64,000 bases of DNA from assembly GCF_000496835.1 (NCBI RefSeq), contig NZ_KI543237.1:1-64000 (forward strand). Reading direction: 5' to 3'. Positions 36,059 through 43,977 of this stretch are shown in pieces. The translations under genes and the position numbers were made by a program. Numbering within the stretch: position 1 is the first letter of the stretch; each line of letters begins with the position of its first letter. The notes below the pieces were generated by a model. That model was not told where the DNA came from. It worked only from the letters and a program-made list of their open reading frames with translations, and searched no databases. The DNA is from Thalassobacillus devorans MSP14 (GTDB taxonomy: Bacteria > Bacillota > Bacilli > Bacillales > Halobacillaceae).

Positions 36059-37804
36059 TCAACCCTTTAACTGTTTGCCAATCGCTTCTTTGACGCTTTC
36101 CCATTTCGCCTTATGATAAGGAACATTTTCTTCCCGAACCGTTCGTACCTCTATCACTGATAAACCAGGAGAAGCGTAACTATTGGCCAGCGCATTTGTA
36201 TAGTCATTCCACGATTTTGCCAGGTGATAAGCGCCGCCATACGCTTCTACAAATGGCTGAAATTCAATGCCCATAGGGGTGCCGAACAACTCCTCATAAT
36301 GGTCAGGGTGGCTGGCTTGGGGCAAATAGGAAAAAATACCGCCCCCATCATTATTTATCAAAACAATGGTGATGTTAAGGTTCTTTTGTTTTGCAATCAA
36401 CAGCCCATTCATATCATGGAAAAACGATAAATCTCCAATCAACAATGTCACTGGTTTACCACGTGCGCCTGTTCCCAGCGCAGCAGAAACAACACCATCG
36501 ATTCCGTTTGCGCCCCGATTTGCCATGATATCGATCTCTTTTGGTGTAGTCATAAAGAAAGTATCCACATCACGGATAGGCATGCTGTTTCCAACATATA
36601 AAATAGACTGATCAGGTATTACTTCTGCAAGCTGGACTACTGCATGCCCTTCATTCATCCCTTCTTCAGGGGATTCCGCAAGCAGCAGGTCTTTCGCAAC
36701 CCGATTCATATCTTTCCATGTTTCAAGCCACCTATTCTCTACAATAGGCTCATCCAGGTGTTCAGCTAACTGCTCGGCAAAAATGACAGGGTCTGCATAG
36801 ATGGCAGCAGTTTCGATGCCTGCTGGTTCACGGTAGCCTGCTTCCTGCTCCACTATTAAATGCAGCGGGGAGTTTAAAGTAGTCAGCCACTGCAAATAAG
36901 GCTTGGAAACCGGCATTGCTCCGAAACGGATAATAAACTCCGGCTGTAAAGCACCCTTTATTTCATCGTGCTTTAAAATAGCATCATACGTCTCAATGAT
37001 ATTATTTTTTTCATACTTGTTTGCTCTAAGCTGTGAGAGTGGGTCCGCTAATACGGGTGCCCCGAGACGCTTGGCCAAATAGGCGATCGCGTCACCAAAC
37101 CCGGCGTCCATCTGGGGTCCGCAAACAATAACCCCTTTCGTAAACCTTTTAAGATCTTTAATCAGACTATCCAGGTAATTGCGATCAATTCCCCGCTTGC
37201 CAATGGCCGGGGTAAGTACTTTACTGTCCGTATCAGCTTCCCATAAACCTGGTAAAGAAAAATCAGGTATTAGCGGTTCCCGTAACGGGAGGTTAATATG
37301 CACAGGTCCATCGTTGCCAAGAACAGCTTCCTGAACAGCCCGGCCAGCAGTAGTCCTGGCATAACGGAGCATTTTCCTGCTCCCTTCTGGCAAAGCCAGA
37401 TCATGAAACCACTTCACATAATCCCCGTACAAGCTCAATTGCTCTATCGCCTGGGGAGCACCTACGTCACGAAGCTCATGAGGCCGGTCTGCAGTAAGTA
37501 CAATTAAAGGAACCCTGCTGTAAAAAGCTTCTATTACAGCAGGGTAATAGTTCGCAGCAGCGGTACCTGATGTACATACGAGCGCTACTGGCCCTCTTTG
37601 TTCTTTGGCCATGCCAAGGGCAAAGAAGGCAGCCGAGCGCTCATCCAGGTTCACCCAGTGATTGATTTTATCGTATTCCGCACAGGTCATGGCAATTGGA
37701 GTAGAACGGGAGCCAGGCGAGATGACAACATCCTGCACCCCTGCTTCCACTAGTCCTTGCACAAACTTGGCCATGTACCTTGTCAGTGTTTCGGTGTGTT
37801 CCAT
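36059..37804 (-). CDS. menD: SEPHCHC synthase (MenD)
   Basis: 581 aa thiamine-diphosphate enzyme joining isochorismate and 2-oxoglutarate. VISPGSRSTPIAM at the N terminus, catalytic Glu region, and the C-terminal TPP/Mg motif GDLSFFHDMNGLL...NNDGGGIF (about residues 440-475). Two tandem ATGs: the second (37804) is 6 nt from AGGAGG, the first only 3, so the second is chosen. Its A overlaps the menF stop. Confidence 0.95.
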   Translation of the reverse strand: MEHTETLTRYMAKFVQGLVEAGVQDVVISPGSRSTPIAMTCAEYDKINHWVNLDERSAAFFALGMAKEQRGPVALVCTSGTAAANYYPAVIEAFYSRVPLIVLTADRPHELRDVGAPQAIEQLSLYGDYVKWFHDLALPEGSRKMLRYARTTAGRAVQEAVLGNDGPVHINLPLREPLIPDFSLPGLWEADTDSKVLTPAIGKRGIDRNYLDSLIKDLKRFTKGVIVCGPQMDAGFGDAIAYLAKRLGAPVLADPLSQLRANKYEKNNIIETYDAILKHDEIKGALQPEFIIRFGAMPVSKPYLQWLTTLNSPLHLIVEQEAGYREPAGIETAAIYADPVIFAEQLAEHLDEPIVENRWLETWKDMNRVAKDLLLAESPEEGMNEGHAVVQLAEVIPDQSILYVGNSMPIRDVDTFFMTTPKEIDIMANRGANGIDGVVSAALGTGARGKPVTLLIGDLSFFHDMNGLLIAKQKNLNITIVLINNDGGGIFSYLPQASHPDHYEELFGTPMGIEFQPFVEAYGGAYHLAKSWNDYTNALANSYASPGLSVIEVRTVREENVPYHKAKWESVKEAIGKQLKG

Positions 37805-39195
37805 CATGCTCCTCCTAGTACGGCTAACATCGGTGTAAACTTAATTGCTGTTTCTTCATATTCCATTTCAGGATCAGAATCTTTTACAATTCCACAGCCT
37901 GAAAATAGGGAGGCCCTGTTTTTTTCAATCAATGCTGATCTTATAGCCACGGCGAATTCCCCATTTTGATTAGAATCGAACCATCCTACCGGTCCGGCAT
38001 ACCAGCCACGATCAAGGGGTTCAAACTCACGGATATATTCAATCGCTTCCTCTTGGGGTAATCCTCCCAATGCCGGGGTCGGGTGAAGTCGGGAAACGAC
38101 ATCCAATAAGGTATGCCCCTGTTTTAATCTTGCCCTTACTGGTGTATAAAGATGCTGAAGATTCTTTAATGGATAAAGTACAGGTGAAGCTGGAATATCG
38201 ACATTTTCACTGCAGGACTCGATTGCATCACGTATCATCCGGACAACGAACTGATGCTCCTCCAAATTCTTTTCGTCCGTCAGCAGCTCCTGACCCAGCT
38301 GTTCATCTTGCTCAGGAGTCTCCCCGCGAGGGATTGTCCCGGCAAGACAGGTAGACAATAAGTTTTGATTTTCGACTTTAACCAGCCGTTCAGGAGTAGC
38401 ACCGACAAATTGGACACCATCACTTTCAAAAGCGAATATATAACTGTTCGTCTGGGTATCTTCCAAATGCTGAAGTACTTGAGCTACGTCTACATTTTCA
38501 TCAAACTTCAATCTCATCTCCCGTGCAAGCACTACTTTATCCACCACTCCGGCTTCAATATCCTCAGTTGCTTTCTTGACCATCTGCTTCCATGCTTCCG
38601 GTTCAATTTCTGTTTGTTCCAAAATTTCCGGGGCAATAAAAGAGTGATTCTTATCCTGCAACAGTACCGTTTTCGCTTCTTGCCATTGAAACTTCAACTG
38701 TTCTTTATGGTCATCCGGGTAAATGATGGCATTAATGGTAAGATAATGATCACTTCCCACTTTTGTCAGTAAATAAGCTGGAATTTCCAGCTGGCTGCTT
38801 TCAAAAGCAGTCCATAAGTCGGTGCTTTCTTTGAAAGGATCAAAGCTGAAACCTCCCATTGCTACCGGGCCGGTCCCCTTTTGCTCATAGCGATCGAACC
38901 TGTAGGCATGCTCCATCAACTGCTTCCATTGGGATTGGATATCCTGAAAACGATCGTTTTTTGGCGAAGCTAAACGTACAGCCGCGCCGATCCCTGCCAT
39001 TACAAAATCTTCATCCGCACTTTTCCAGAAATGCCGGGTATCACCCATCACGGCCGCTCCCGCATAAAACAAAATCGGGTCAATTGGTTCTATATAATCA
39101 ACGAAACTTACCAACTGCTGTCGATTGGTCTGTTTCGCTTTATTCAATGCCTGATCTATGACTTCATCCAGTGTAGCTGCTTCTGTATGAATCAT
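37804..39195 (-). CDS. menF: Isochorismate synthase
   Basis: 463 aa chorismate-binding enzyme that turns chorismate into isochorismate, the entry step to menaquinone. C-terminal domain with KVVLAREMRL, CLAGTIPRGE (about residue 295), HPTPALGGLP (about 368) and WYAGPVGWFD. GGGGGG 6 nt before the ATG. First gene of the six-gene leftward operon; I could not place its promoter with confidence. Confidence 0.95.
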   Translation of the reverse strand: MIHTEAATLDEVIDQALNKAKQTNRQQLVSFVDYIEPIDPILFYAGAAVMGDTRHFWKSADEDFVMAGIGAAVRLASPKNDRFQDIQSQWKQLMEHAYRFDRYEQKGTGPVAMGGFSFDPFKESTDLWTAFESSQLEIPAYLLTKVGSDHYLTINAIIYPDDHKEQLKFQWQEAKTVLLQDKNHSFIAPEILEQTEIEPEAWKQMVKKATEDIEAGVVDKVVLAREMRLKFDENVDVAQVLQHLEDTQTNSYIFAFESDGVQFVGATPERLVKVENQNLLSTCLAGTIPRGETPEQDEQLGQELLTDEKNLEEHQFVVRMIRDAIESCSENVDIPASPVLYPLKNLQHLYTPVRARLKQGHTLLDVVSRLHPTPALGGLPQEEAIEYIREFEPLDRGWYAGPVGWFDSNQNGEFAVAIRSALIEKNRASLFSGCGIVKDSDPEMEYEETAIKFTPMLAVLGGA

Positions 39196-39382
39196 AAGTG
39201 TCCCCCCTGAATACCAGGAATGATAGTCTTAGAGAATACAAAGACTAACCGATATATAAATCACCCTGCTTAAAAACGGGCGTATTACTTCCATCCTGTT
39301 TTTCACTTCCTTTTCTATTTTATTCTCTTTTTGATTAGGACTCAAGGAATCCCTACTTATATCCAATAGTTTCTTACATAGA

Positions 39383-39411
39383 TTGACACTTTTCCCCTGA
39401 TTCCATAAACT
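39383..39411 (+). promoter_or_regulatory. menA promoter
   Basis: -35 TTGACA (39383-39388), 17-nt spacer, -10 TAAACT (39406-39411), about 48 bases before the menA ATG. The remaining 39196-39382 shows no other feature. Confidence 0.8.
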
Positions 39412-39458
39412 TAAGGTTGATTGTAATAATTTGATAGATATAAAGGGAGAGAACAACT

Positions 39459-40400
39459 ATGAATCCGGTGCAAGATCAAAATATAAAAGCTTCCTTGAAT
39501 GAAAAGGGAGGTTTTCAAATCTGGTGGCGTCTGCTTCGACCCCATACGTTGACAGCTGCTTTCGTGCCAGTTTTCATTGGAACGATGCTGGGAGTACTGG
39601 ATGACGGCTTCCACGCAGGTCTATTTCTTGCGATGCTGACAGCTTCTATCCTCATTCAGATCGCAACAAATATGTTCAACGAGTATTATGATTATGCAAG
39701 AGGACTGGATAATGAAAACTCCGTCGGTATCGGCGGGACCATCGTCAGGGATGGCATCCCACCTAAAACGGTCCTGTCATTGGCACTTACATTATTTGGC
39801 GTTGCTATCCTGCTTGGCATTTATATTTCAGCAACAACCAGCTGGTGGGTCGCTGTAATCGGGGCTATTTCCATGTTATTCGGTTATTTATATACAGGGG
39901 GGCCTTATCCAATTGCTTATACTCCATTTGGTGAATTGGCAGCAGGGTTCTTCATGGGTACTATTATTATTGGCATCAGTTATTTCATCCAGACACTAAC
40001 GATCCACGGAGGAGTTATTTGGATTTCCATTCCAGTCGCCATTTTTGTTGGTGCCATCTTACTTGCCAATAATATCCGGGATTTAGAGGGAGATAAAGAA
40101 AATGGACGGAAGACGATTGCCATCCTGTTAGGCAAACAGGGAGCTATCCGTTTTCTAGGGACATTATTCGTCACAGCCTATTCATTAACATTGATTTATA
40201 TTATCATTGGCCTTCTGCCAATCTGGAGCATCCTTGTATTCTTGAGTATAAAGAAAGCAGTACCAGCAGTAAAAGGATTCATCGGTAAATCACAGCCAAT
40301 AGAAATGATGCCGGCCATGAAGGCCACGGCTCAAACCAATACAATCTATGGTTTCTTATTGGGAGTCTCTTTGTTATTACAAATATATGTACCTATTTAA
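39459..40400 (+). CDS. menA: 1,4-Dihydroxy-2-naphthoate polyprenyltransferase
   Basis: 313 aa UbiA-family membrane enzyme with about eight or nine helices, attaching the polyprenyl tail to DHNA. First Asp-rich motif NMFNEYYDYARGLD (about residues 75-88) and second NNIRDLEGDKENGRKT (about 203-218). RBS AAGGGAGAG. Divergent from menF, so all membrane and soluble steps except the final methylation (MenG) are encoded here. Confidence 0.94.
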   Translation: MNPVQDQNIKASLNEKGGFQIWWRLLRPHTLTAAFVPVFIGTMLGVLDDGFHAGLFLAMLTASILIQIATNMFNEYYDYARGLDNENSVGIGGTIVRDGIPPKTVLSLALTLFGVAILLGIYISATTSWWVAVIGAISMLFGYLYTGGPYPIAYTPFGELAAGFFMGTIIIGISYFIQTLTIHGGVIWISIPVAIFVGAILLANNIRDLEGDKENGRKTIAILLGKQGAIRFLGTLFVTAYSLTLIYIIIGLLPIWSILVFLSIKKAVPAVKGFIGKSQPIEMMPAMKATAQTNTIYGFLLGVSLLLQIYVPI

Positions 40401-40404
40401 CATC

Positions 40405-40434
40405 AAGCGGCAAAGGTTTTTGCCGCTTCTTTTT
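40405..40434 (+). terminator. menA terminator
   Basis: AAGCGGCAAA (40405-40414) pairs with TTTGCCGCTT (40419-40428); T5 tail. Confidence 0.88.
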
Positions 40435-40493
40435 ACACCCTGTAATGTTTCATTGAAGGCTTTACGGGAAATACTTACAAAGGAATGAGTGCA

Positions 40494-40880
40494 ATGGAAT
40501 TACAATTCGACAATACCATGATGGAAGCATTAGGAATGGAAGTAAAAGAGCTGAAGAAAGACAAGGTGGTCATGACGATGCCAGTCCAGGCAGCTACACA
40601 CCAGCCATTAGGATTTCTTCATGGAGGTGCCAGTGTAGCTCTCGCTGAATCAGCAGCAAGTATTGGCGCGTTCCATAATATCAACCCGGAAACCCACCGG
40701 GTATTTGGAGTCGAAATCAACGCCAATCATATAAAAAGTAAACGTGACGGCATCGTGACAGCCATTGCTATTCCTCTCCATATCGGAAGGAACACGATGG
40801 TTTGGGAAATTAAAATCACCGATGAATCCGAAAAGCTGATTTCCATCTCCCGCTGTACGATTGGTGTTGTGCCTCTGTAA
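40494..40880 (+). CDS. menI: Hotdog-fold thioesterase, probable DHNA-CoA hydrolase MenI
   Basis: 128 aa PaaI/YuxO-type hotdog thioesterase: HQPLGFLHGGASVALAESAAS (about residues 39-59) with the catalytic Glu and conserved HGG. Next to menA, the missing step (DHNA-CoA to DHNA) is the obvious job, as proposed for YuxO in B. subtilis; other acyl-CoA substrates are possible. ATG at 40494 chosen because the ATG at 40485 touches the AAAGGA site. Confidence 0.8.
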   Translation: MELQFDNTMMEALGMEVKELKKDKVVMTMPVQAATHQPLGFLHGGASVALAESAASIGAFHNINPETHRVFGVEINANHIKSKRDGIVTAIAIPLHIGRNTMVWEIKITDESEKLISISRCTIGVVPL

Positions 40881-40919
40881 CCAATCAAATCCGCAGATTA
40901 CTCGAAAGGAGACTAAGGT

Positions 40920-41297
40920 ATGCTTAGTGATAAACAAGTCCAGGAATTCAAAGAAAAATTATTGGGAATGAAAAAAGAAGCAGAAAAAGATTTAGAGAAA
41001 TACAGTGACTCCATGGCTGACCAAGGCTCCTCCAGCGAGACACATCAGGAAATATCCGACATACCTGATCACCCCGGAAATCATGGAACAGAACAATTCG
41101 AACGTTCGAAAGATCAGACCTTTTATGAAAAAGCCCGAGAACGTATGATGGAAATTGAAGATGCCCTCCAACGAATCGAAGAAGGAAAGTACGGCATCAG
41201 TGAAAAGTCAGGTGAGCCAATCCCAGTTGAACGATTGGAAATCGAACCTACCGCTCGTTATACAGTAGAAGAAAGCAAGGAAATTGAAGGACGGTAA
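40920..41297 (+). CDS. yteA: YteA-family DksA/TraR-like protein without zinc finger cysteines
   Basis: 125 aa. Long N-terminal helix, acidic middle (DIPDHPGNHGTEQFERSKD, near the family's NHPGD/ATE pattern), then the TraR/DksA finger region RIEEGKYGISEKSGEPIPVERLEIEPTA. All four zinc Cys positions are non-Cys (Ser, Ser, none, none), so no metal is expected. YteA-type proteins are sporulation-linked in Bacillus. AAGGAG upstream. Confidence 0.8.
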   Translation: MLSDKQVQEFKEKLLGMKKEAEKDLEKYSDSMADQGSSSETHQEISDIPDHPGNHGTEQFERSKDQTFYEKARERMMEIEDALQRIEEGKYGISEKSGEPIPVERLEIEPTARYTVEESKEIEGR

Positions 41298-41314
41298 TTC
41301 ACCGTCCTTTTTTT
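41289..41314 (+). terminator. yteA terminator
   Basis: GGACGG/CCGTCC hairpin overlapping the yteA stop, then T7. Confidence 0.85.
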
Positions 41315-41534
41315 AAGGAGAGAGTACTATCCAAAAACTGTTGTTTAGCAGGATTGCTCTTCCCAGTTGACCGACCGTGGTACAACTCCTTGCTAAACCA
41401 GCCTCTGGAGTTTAATGGCAACCTTTCTGGCATTTACCTTCTTTCAGATGAATTAAGATCAAACATTTCTTCTCTGAATGTAAAGAAACCTTGCCTGTAT
41501 GAATCAGGCAAGGATTCTACGCTTGGAATTTATG

Positions 41535-41682
41535 TTAGATTGAAGCTTTTTTGCACAATCCATGGCTTCATTTTTATAAATAAGGGAACAAAAAGCACTG
41601 CAATGACAATGCCTTTTAATGCATTGAATGACAGAATACCTGCTATGACGGTTATACAAAAGACCAATGAAATTATATTTAA
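41535..41682 (-). pseudogene. Possible membrane-protein C-terminal remnant or small ORF
   Basis: On the minus strand, the frame continuing past the stop of the WYL gene reads LNIISLVFCITVIAGILSF then NALKGIVIAVLFVPLFIKM and KPWIVQKSFNLT before TAA at 41535-41537. It looks like one or two real membrane helices with a basic tail, not random sequence. It has no good start codon or ribosome site, so I take it as the 3' end of a lost transporter gene or a tiny protein on a TTG start. Bases 41315-41534 show only a hairpin (CCTTGCCTG/CAGGCAAGG). Confidence 0.35.
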
Positions 41683-41898
41683 TTAGGCACCTTTCTTTTT
41701 CCGAATAGGAGCTGCAGATAAGATATTAGCTTTTTTAAATCTCCTTACCTGTCTTCTTGTATAACAAAAAGCAAGTATTTCTTCCTCATTGACACTAAGG
41801 ACTTTTACAAACCGATGGGTAAAATCGTTTTCTTTGCTGAAGTATATCAACTCTATTATTTTCCCATTTTCCCTCGCTCGACTTAGGATGTTATCCAT
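41683..41898 (-). CDS. Solo WYL-domain-like small protein
   Basis: 71 aa. The stretch KIIELIYFSKENDFTHRFVKVLSV followed by EEEILAFCYTRRQVRRFKKANIL follows the WYL-domain plan (beta strands, then aromatic-x-x-CYxRRxxRxF). There is no HTH partner domain. WYL domains bind ssDNA or nucleotide ligands in DNA-damage and defence regulators. ATG at 41898 is taken; a TTG four codons earlier is closer to GGGGGGTGG. A LexA-type box overlaps its promoter. Confidence 0.65.
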   Translation of the reverse strand: MDNILSRARENGKIIELIYFSKENDFTHRFVKVLSVNEEEILAFCYTRRQVRRFKKANILSAAPIRKKKGA

Positions 41899-41930
41899 GC
41901 TGATCAATTCGCCACCCCCCTGAAACAAAA

Positions 41931-41951
41931 CGAACATTCGTTCTTATTATA
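41931..41951 (-). promoter_or_regulatory. LexA (SOS) box at the -10 of the WYL gene
   Basis: CGAACATTCGTTCT (41931-41944) fits the Bacillus LexA consensus CGAAC-N4-GTTCG except for the last base. The minus-strand -10 TATAAT (41946-41951) ends one base away, so a bound repressor would cover the transcription start. No good -35 is visible. Confidence 0.7.
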
Positions 41952-41984
41952 CCCTCAGTATATGCCAGCGTACACATGAAAATT

Positions 41985-42010
41985 CATCCATCAGAAGAAC
42001 TTGGCTTGTC
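41985..42010. repeat. Partial copy of hairpin repeat R3
   Basis: CATCAGAAGAACTTGGCTTG matches the left third of R3 copies a and b; the GGCGAAAGCC part is missing. Again between two leftward genes. Confidence 0.4.
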
Positions 42011-42041
42011 GACTTTAACAACGTTAAACTTACTTAAAGTG

Positions 42042-42073
42042 AAAAAAAGAGACACCATTATCTGGTGTCCCTT
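42042..42073 (-). terminator. M42 peptidase terminator
   Basis: GACACCA/TGGTGTC stem with T7 on the minus strand, 11 bases past the stop. Confidence 0.88.
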
Positions 42074-42083
42074 CCTCTAATAA

Positions 42084-43142
42084 TTAGTCTTCAAGTGGGT
42101 TGAGGCTTTCTTTTCCTGTCATATTCGAAATCATCTCGACAAGCAAATCAATTTCCTGATCGATATCTCTGATACTTGCTGTTTCAACCGGAGAGTGCAT
42201 ATAGCGGAGTGGTAATGAAACCAGACTTACCGGCACTCCTTTTCCTGTTAAACGCATCCGGTCAGCATCCGTACCTGTCGCCCTTGGAGTCAACTCGTAT
42301 TGTACAGCCATATTAAGGGATTTGGATGTCTTTTCTAACAGCTGATTGATTTTGCGGTTGATTGGGGCTCCTTTGGCAAGTACCGGTCCTCCATCCAGGC
42401 GTACATCTCCATATTTGTTGGTATTGACACCTGGATAATCGGTAGCAAATGTCACATCACAGGCAATCGCCATCGTGGGTTCGACACCGGCAGCTGCAAA
42501 ATATGCTCCTCCCATGTTCGTTTCTTCATTGACAGTTGAAGCTGCATAGACGCCTACTTTCACTTTCTTTTTCGAAAGTCTGCGCAATACTTCTCCTACG
42601 ATGAAGGCTCCTGTTCGATTATCAAGACCTCTTCCAGCTATGTAGCGGTCCATCATCAGCTCAGGTTCACGTTTATAAATAGCCAAGTCGCCGATTTGGA
42701 CAAGTTCTTCCATCTCTTCCTTTGATTTCGCCCCACAATCGATAAATAGATCCTCCAGCCCGAAATCATCTTTGAGACCACCATGATGCTGTGCATTGAC
42801 CCCAATAACCCCTGTCACAGTCTTTTGATATCCGAGTATTGTTACTTTCATGCCTATGGCAGCTTTCGGGTTAATGCCTCCCATTTTGTCAAAATGGAGA
42901 TACCCTCTTTCATCAATACGGTTGATGACCAGGGCAATTTCATCGCTATGGCCTGCTAATAGAATTTTAAAGTCCGCCTTCGGATTCAATACAGCGATTG
43001 CGTTCCCCGCATTATCGGTGACCATTTTATCCGCATAAGGTTTCATTTCCTTGATCCATTTCTTTTGAATTTCCATTTCCATACTGGACGGGGATGGTGT
43101 ATTTAATAAATCGAATAGAAAATCAAGACGTTCTTGCTTCAT
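42084..43142 (-). CDS. ytoP: M42-family aminopeptidase, YtoP-like
   Basis: 352 aa dinuclear metallopeptidase of the M42 (glutamyl/deblocking aminopeptidase) family, in older annotations called endoglucanase. Metal and catalytic residues visible: His in LAGHSDEIAL (about 66), Asp in RGLDNRTG (about 176), Glu pair in VNEETNMGGA (about 208), Asp in CDVTFATDYPG and His in RYMHSPVE (about 317). AAGGAGG precedes the ATG. A 16-bp perfect palindrome lies 25 bases upstream. Symbol by similarity of context. Confidence 0.85.
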   Translation of the reverse strand: MKQERLDFLFDLLNTPSPSSMEMEIQKKWIKEMKPYADKMVTDNAGNAIAVLNPKADFKILLAGHSDEIALVINRIDERGYLHFDKMGGINPKAAIGMKVTILGYQKTVTGVIGVNAQHHGGLKDDFGLEDLFIDCGAKSKEEMEELVQIGDLAIYKREPELMMDRYIAGRGLDNRTGAFIVGEVLRRLSKKKVKVGVYAASTVNEETNMGGAYFAAAGVEPTMAIACDVTFATDYPGVNTNKYGDVRLDGGPVLAKGAPINRKINQLLEKTSKSLNMAVQYELTPRATGTDADRMRLTGKGVPVSLVSLPLRYMHSPVETASIRDIDQEIDLLVEMISNMTGKESLNPLED

Positions 43143-43166
43143 TTAACTTCCTCCTTCAAACATCAC

Positions 43167-43182
43167 TGGTATCATGATACCA
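43167..43182. promoter_or_regulatory. Perfect 16-bp palindrome upstream of the M42 peptidase
   Basis: TGGTATCATGATACCA is fully self-complementary with no loop, 25 bases before the start codon, which suits a dimeric regulator site better than a terminator. The regulator is not identifiable. Confidence 0.55.
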
Positions 43183-43328
43183 AAAAAACAGCTAGGTGAA
43201 TAAGGATTACCTCACCTCCTGAACCTTTTTGATTACAGTTTCATCTTTTATTTCAAAACGGTGCATGAAACGTCAAAAATCGGGGAATGGATTGTTGATA
43301 TGTTCAATATTAAGAGGAGGAGCTTTAC

Positions 43329-43901
43329 ATGACATTGGAAGAGTGGTTTCAAAAAGGTGTGACAGCGCAGGAGTATGTAGATTCGATGGAGAAATATCAA
43401 AAGGATCTCATTTATATATATGAAAATTTTCAGATACCTACAGAAGATCAGGGGTTTTTCGAACAGGTGCAGAAACAAAACCTCAGAGTAATCGTATTGA
43501 CAGAGGATTGGTGTGGCGATGCCATGCTCAACATACCCATCCTGTTAAAATTTGCTGAAGCAGGTCATATGAATGTACATTTATTATCCCGTGATGAAAA
43601 TCCAGAATTGATGGATCAATATTTGACCAATGGAGTTTCAAGATCAATTCCAATTTTCATCTTCTTCGATCCGGAAGGAAATGAAGTAGCTAACTGGGGG
43701 CCACGAGCAGAGTCAATTGAAACATTCATTCAGGAAGCAAAAAAAACATTACCGAAACATGATCCTGAAGATTTCAAGCTGAAACAGCAACAGATGTTTC
43801 AATTCATTACTAAATCGTATCGTGACAACCAGGATTTTTGGAAGGATGTATATGAAAGTCTGAAACAATCCCTAAATCAATTGGAATCAAGCCTGCCATA
43901 A
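43329..43901 (+). CDS. Thioredoxin-family protein (Thioredoxin_9 type)
   Basis: 190 aa. Thioredoxin-like fold centred on VIVLTEDWCGDAMLNIPILL (about residues 55-75) and cis-Pro SRSIPIFIF (about 113). The active site is WCGDA with one Cys instead of CxxC, so a monothiol or non-redox role is likely. Helical C terminus (about 140-190). AGGAGGAG before the ATG. Function unknown. Confidence 0.8.
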   Translation: MTLEEWFQKGVTAQEYVDSMEKYQKDLIYIYENFQIPTEDQGFFEQVQKQNLRVIVLTEDWCGDAMLNIPILLKFAEAGHMNVHLLSRDENPELMDQYLTNGVSRSIPIFIFFDPEGNEVANWGPRAESIETFIQEAKKTLPKHDPEDFKLKQQQMFQFITKSYRDNQDFWKDVYESLKQSLNQLESSLP

Positions 43902-43918
43902 GACGGCAGGCTTTTTTT
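43891..43918 (+). terminator. Terminator of the thioredoxin-family gene
   Basis: GCCTGCC/GGCAGGC hairpin starting inside the last codons, T7 tail. Confidence 0.9.
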
Positions 43919-43977
43919 ATCTAGTATTATCCACTATAAAATTGACCATACTGCTGTTAAAAAGGAGGTGTCCCAAA

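Noticed and set aside
41354-41686. 110-codon plus-strand frame after yteA
   Set aside because: Antisense to the membrane-protein remnant; composition unlike a protein, no ribosome site.
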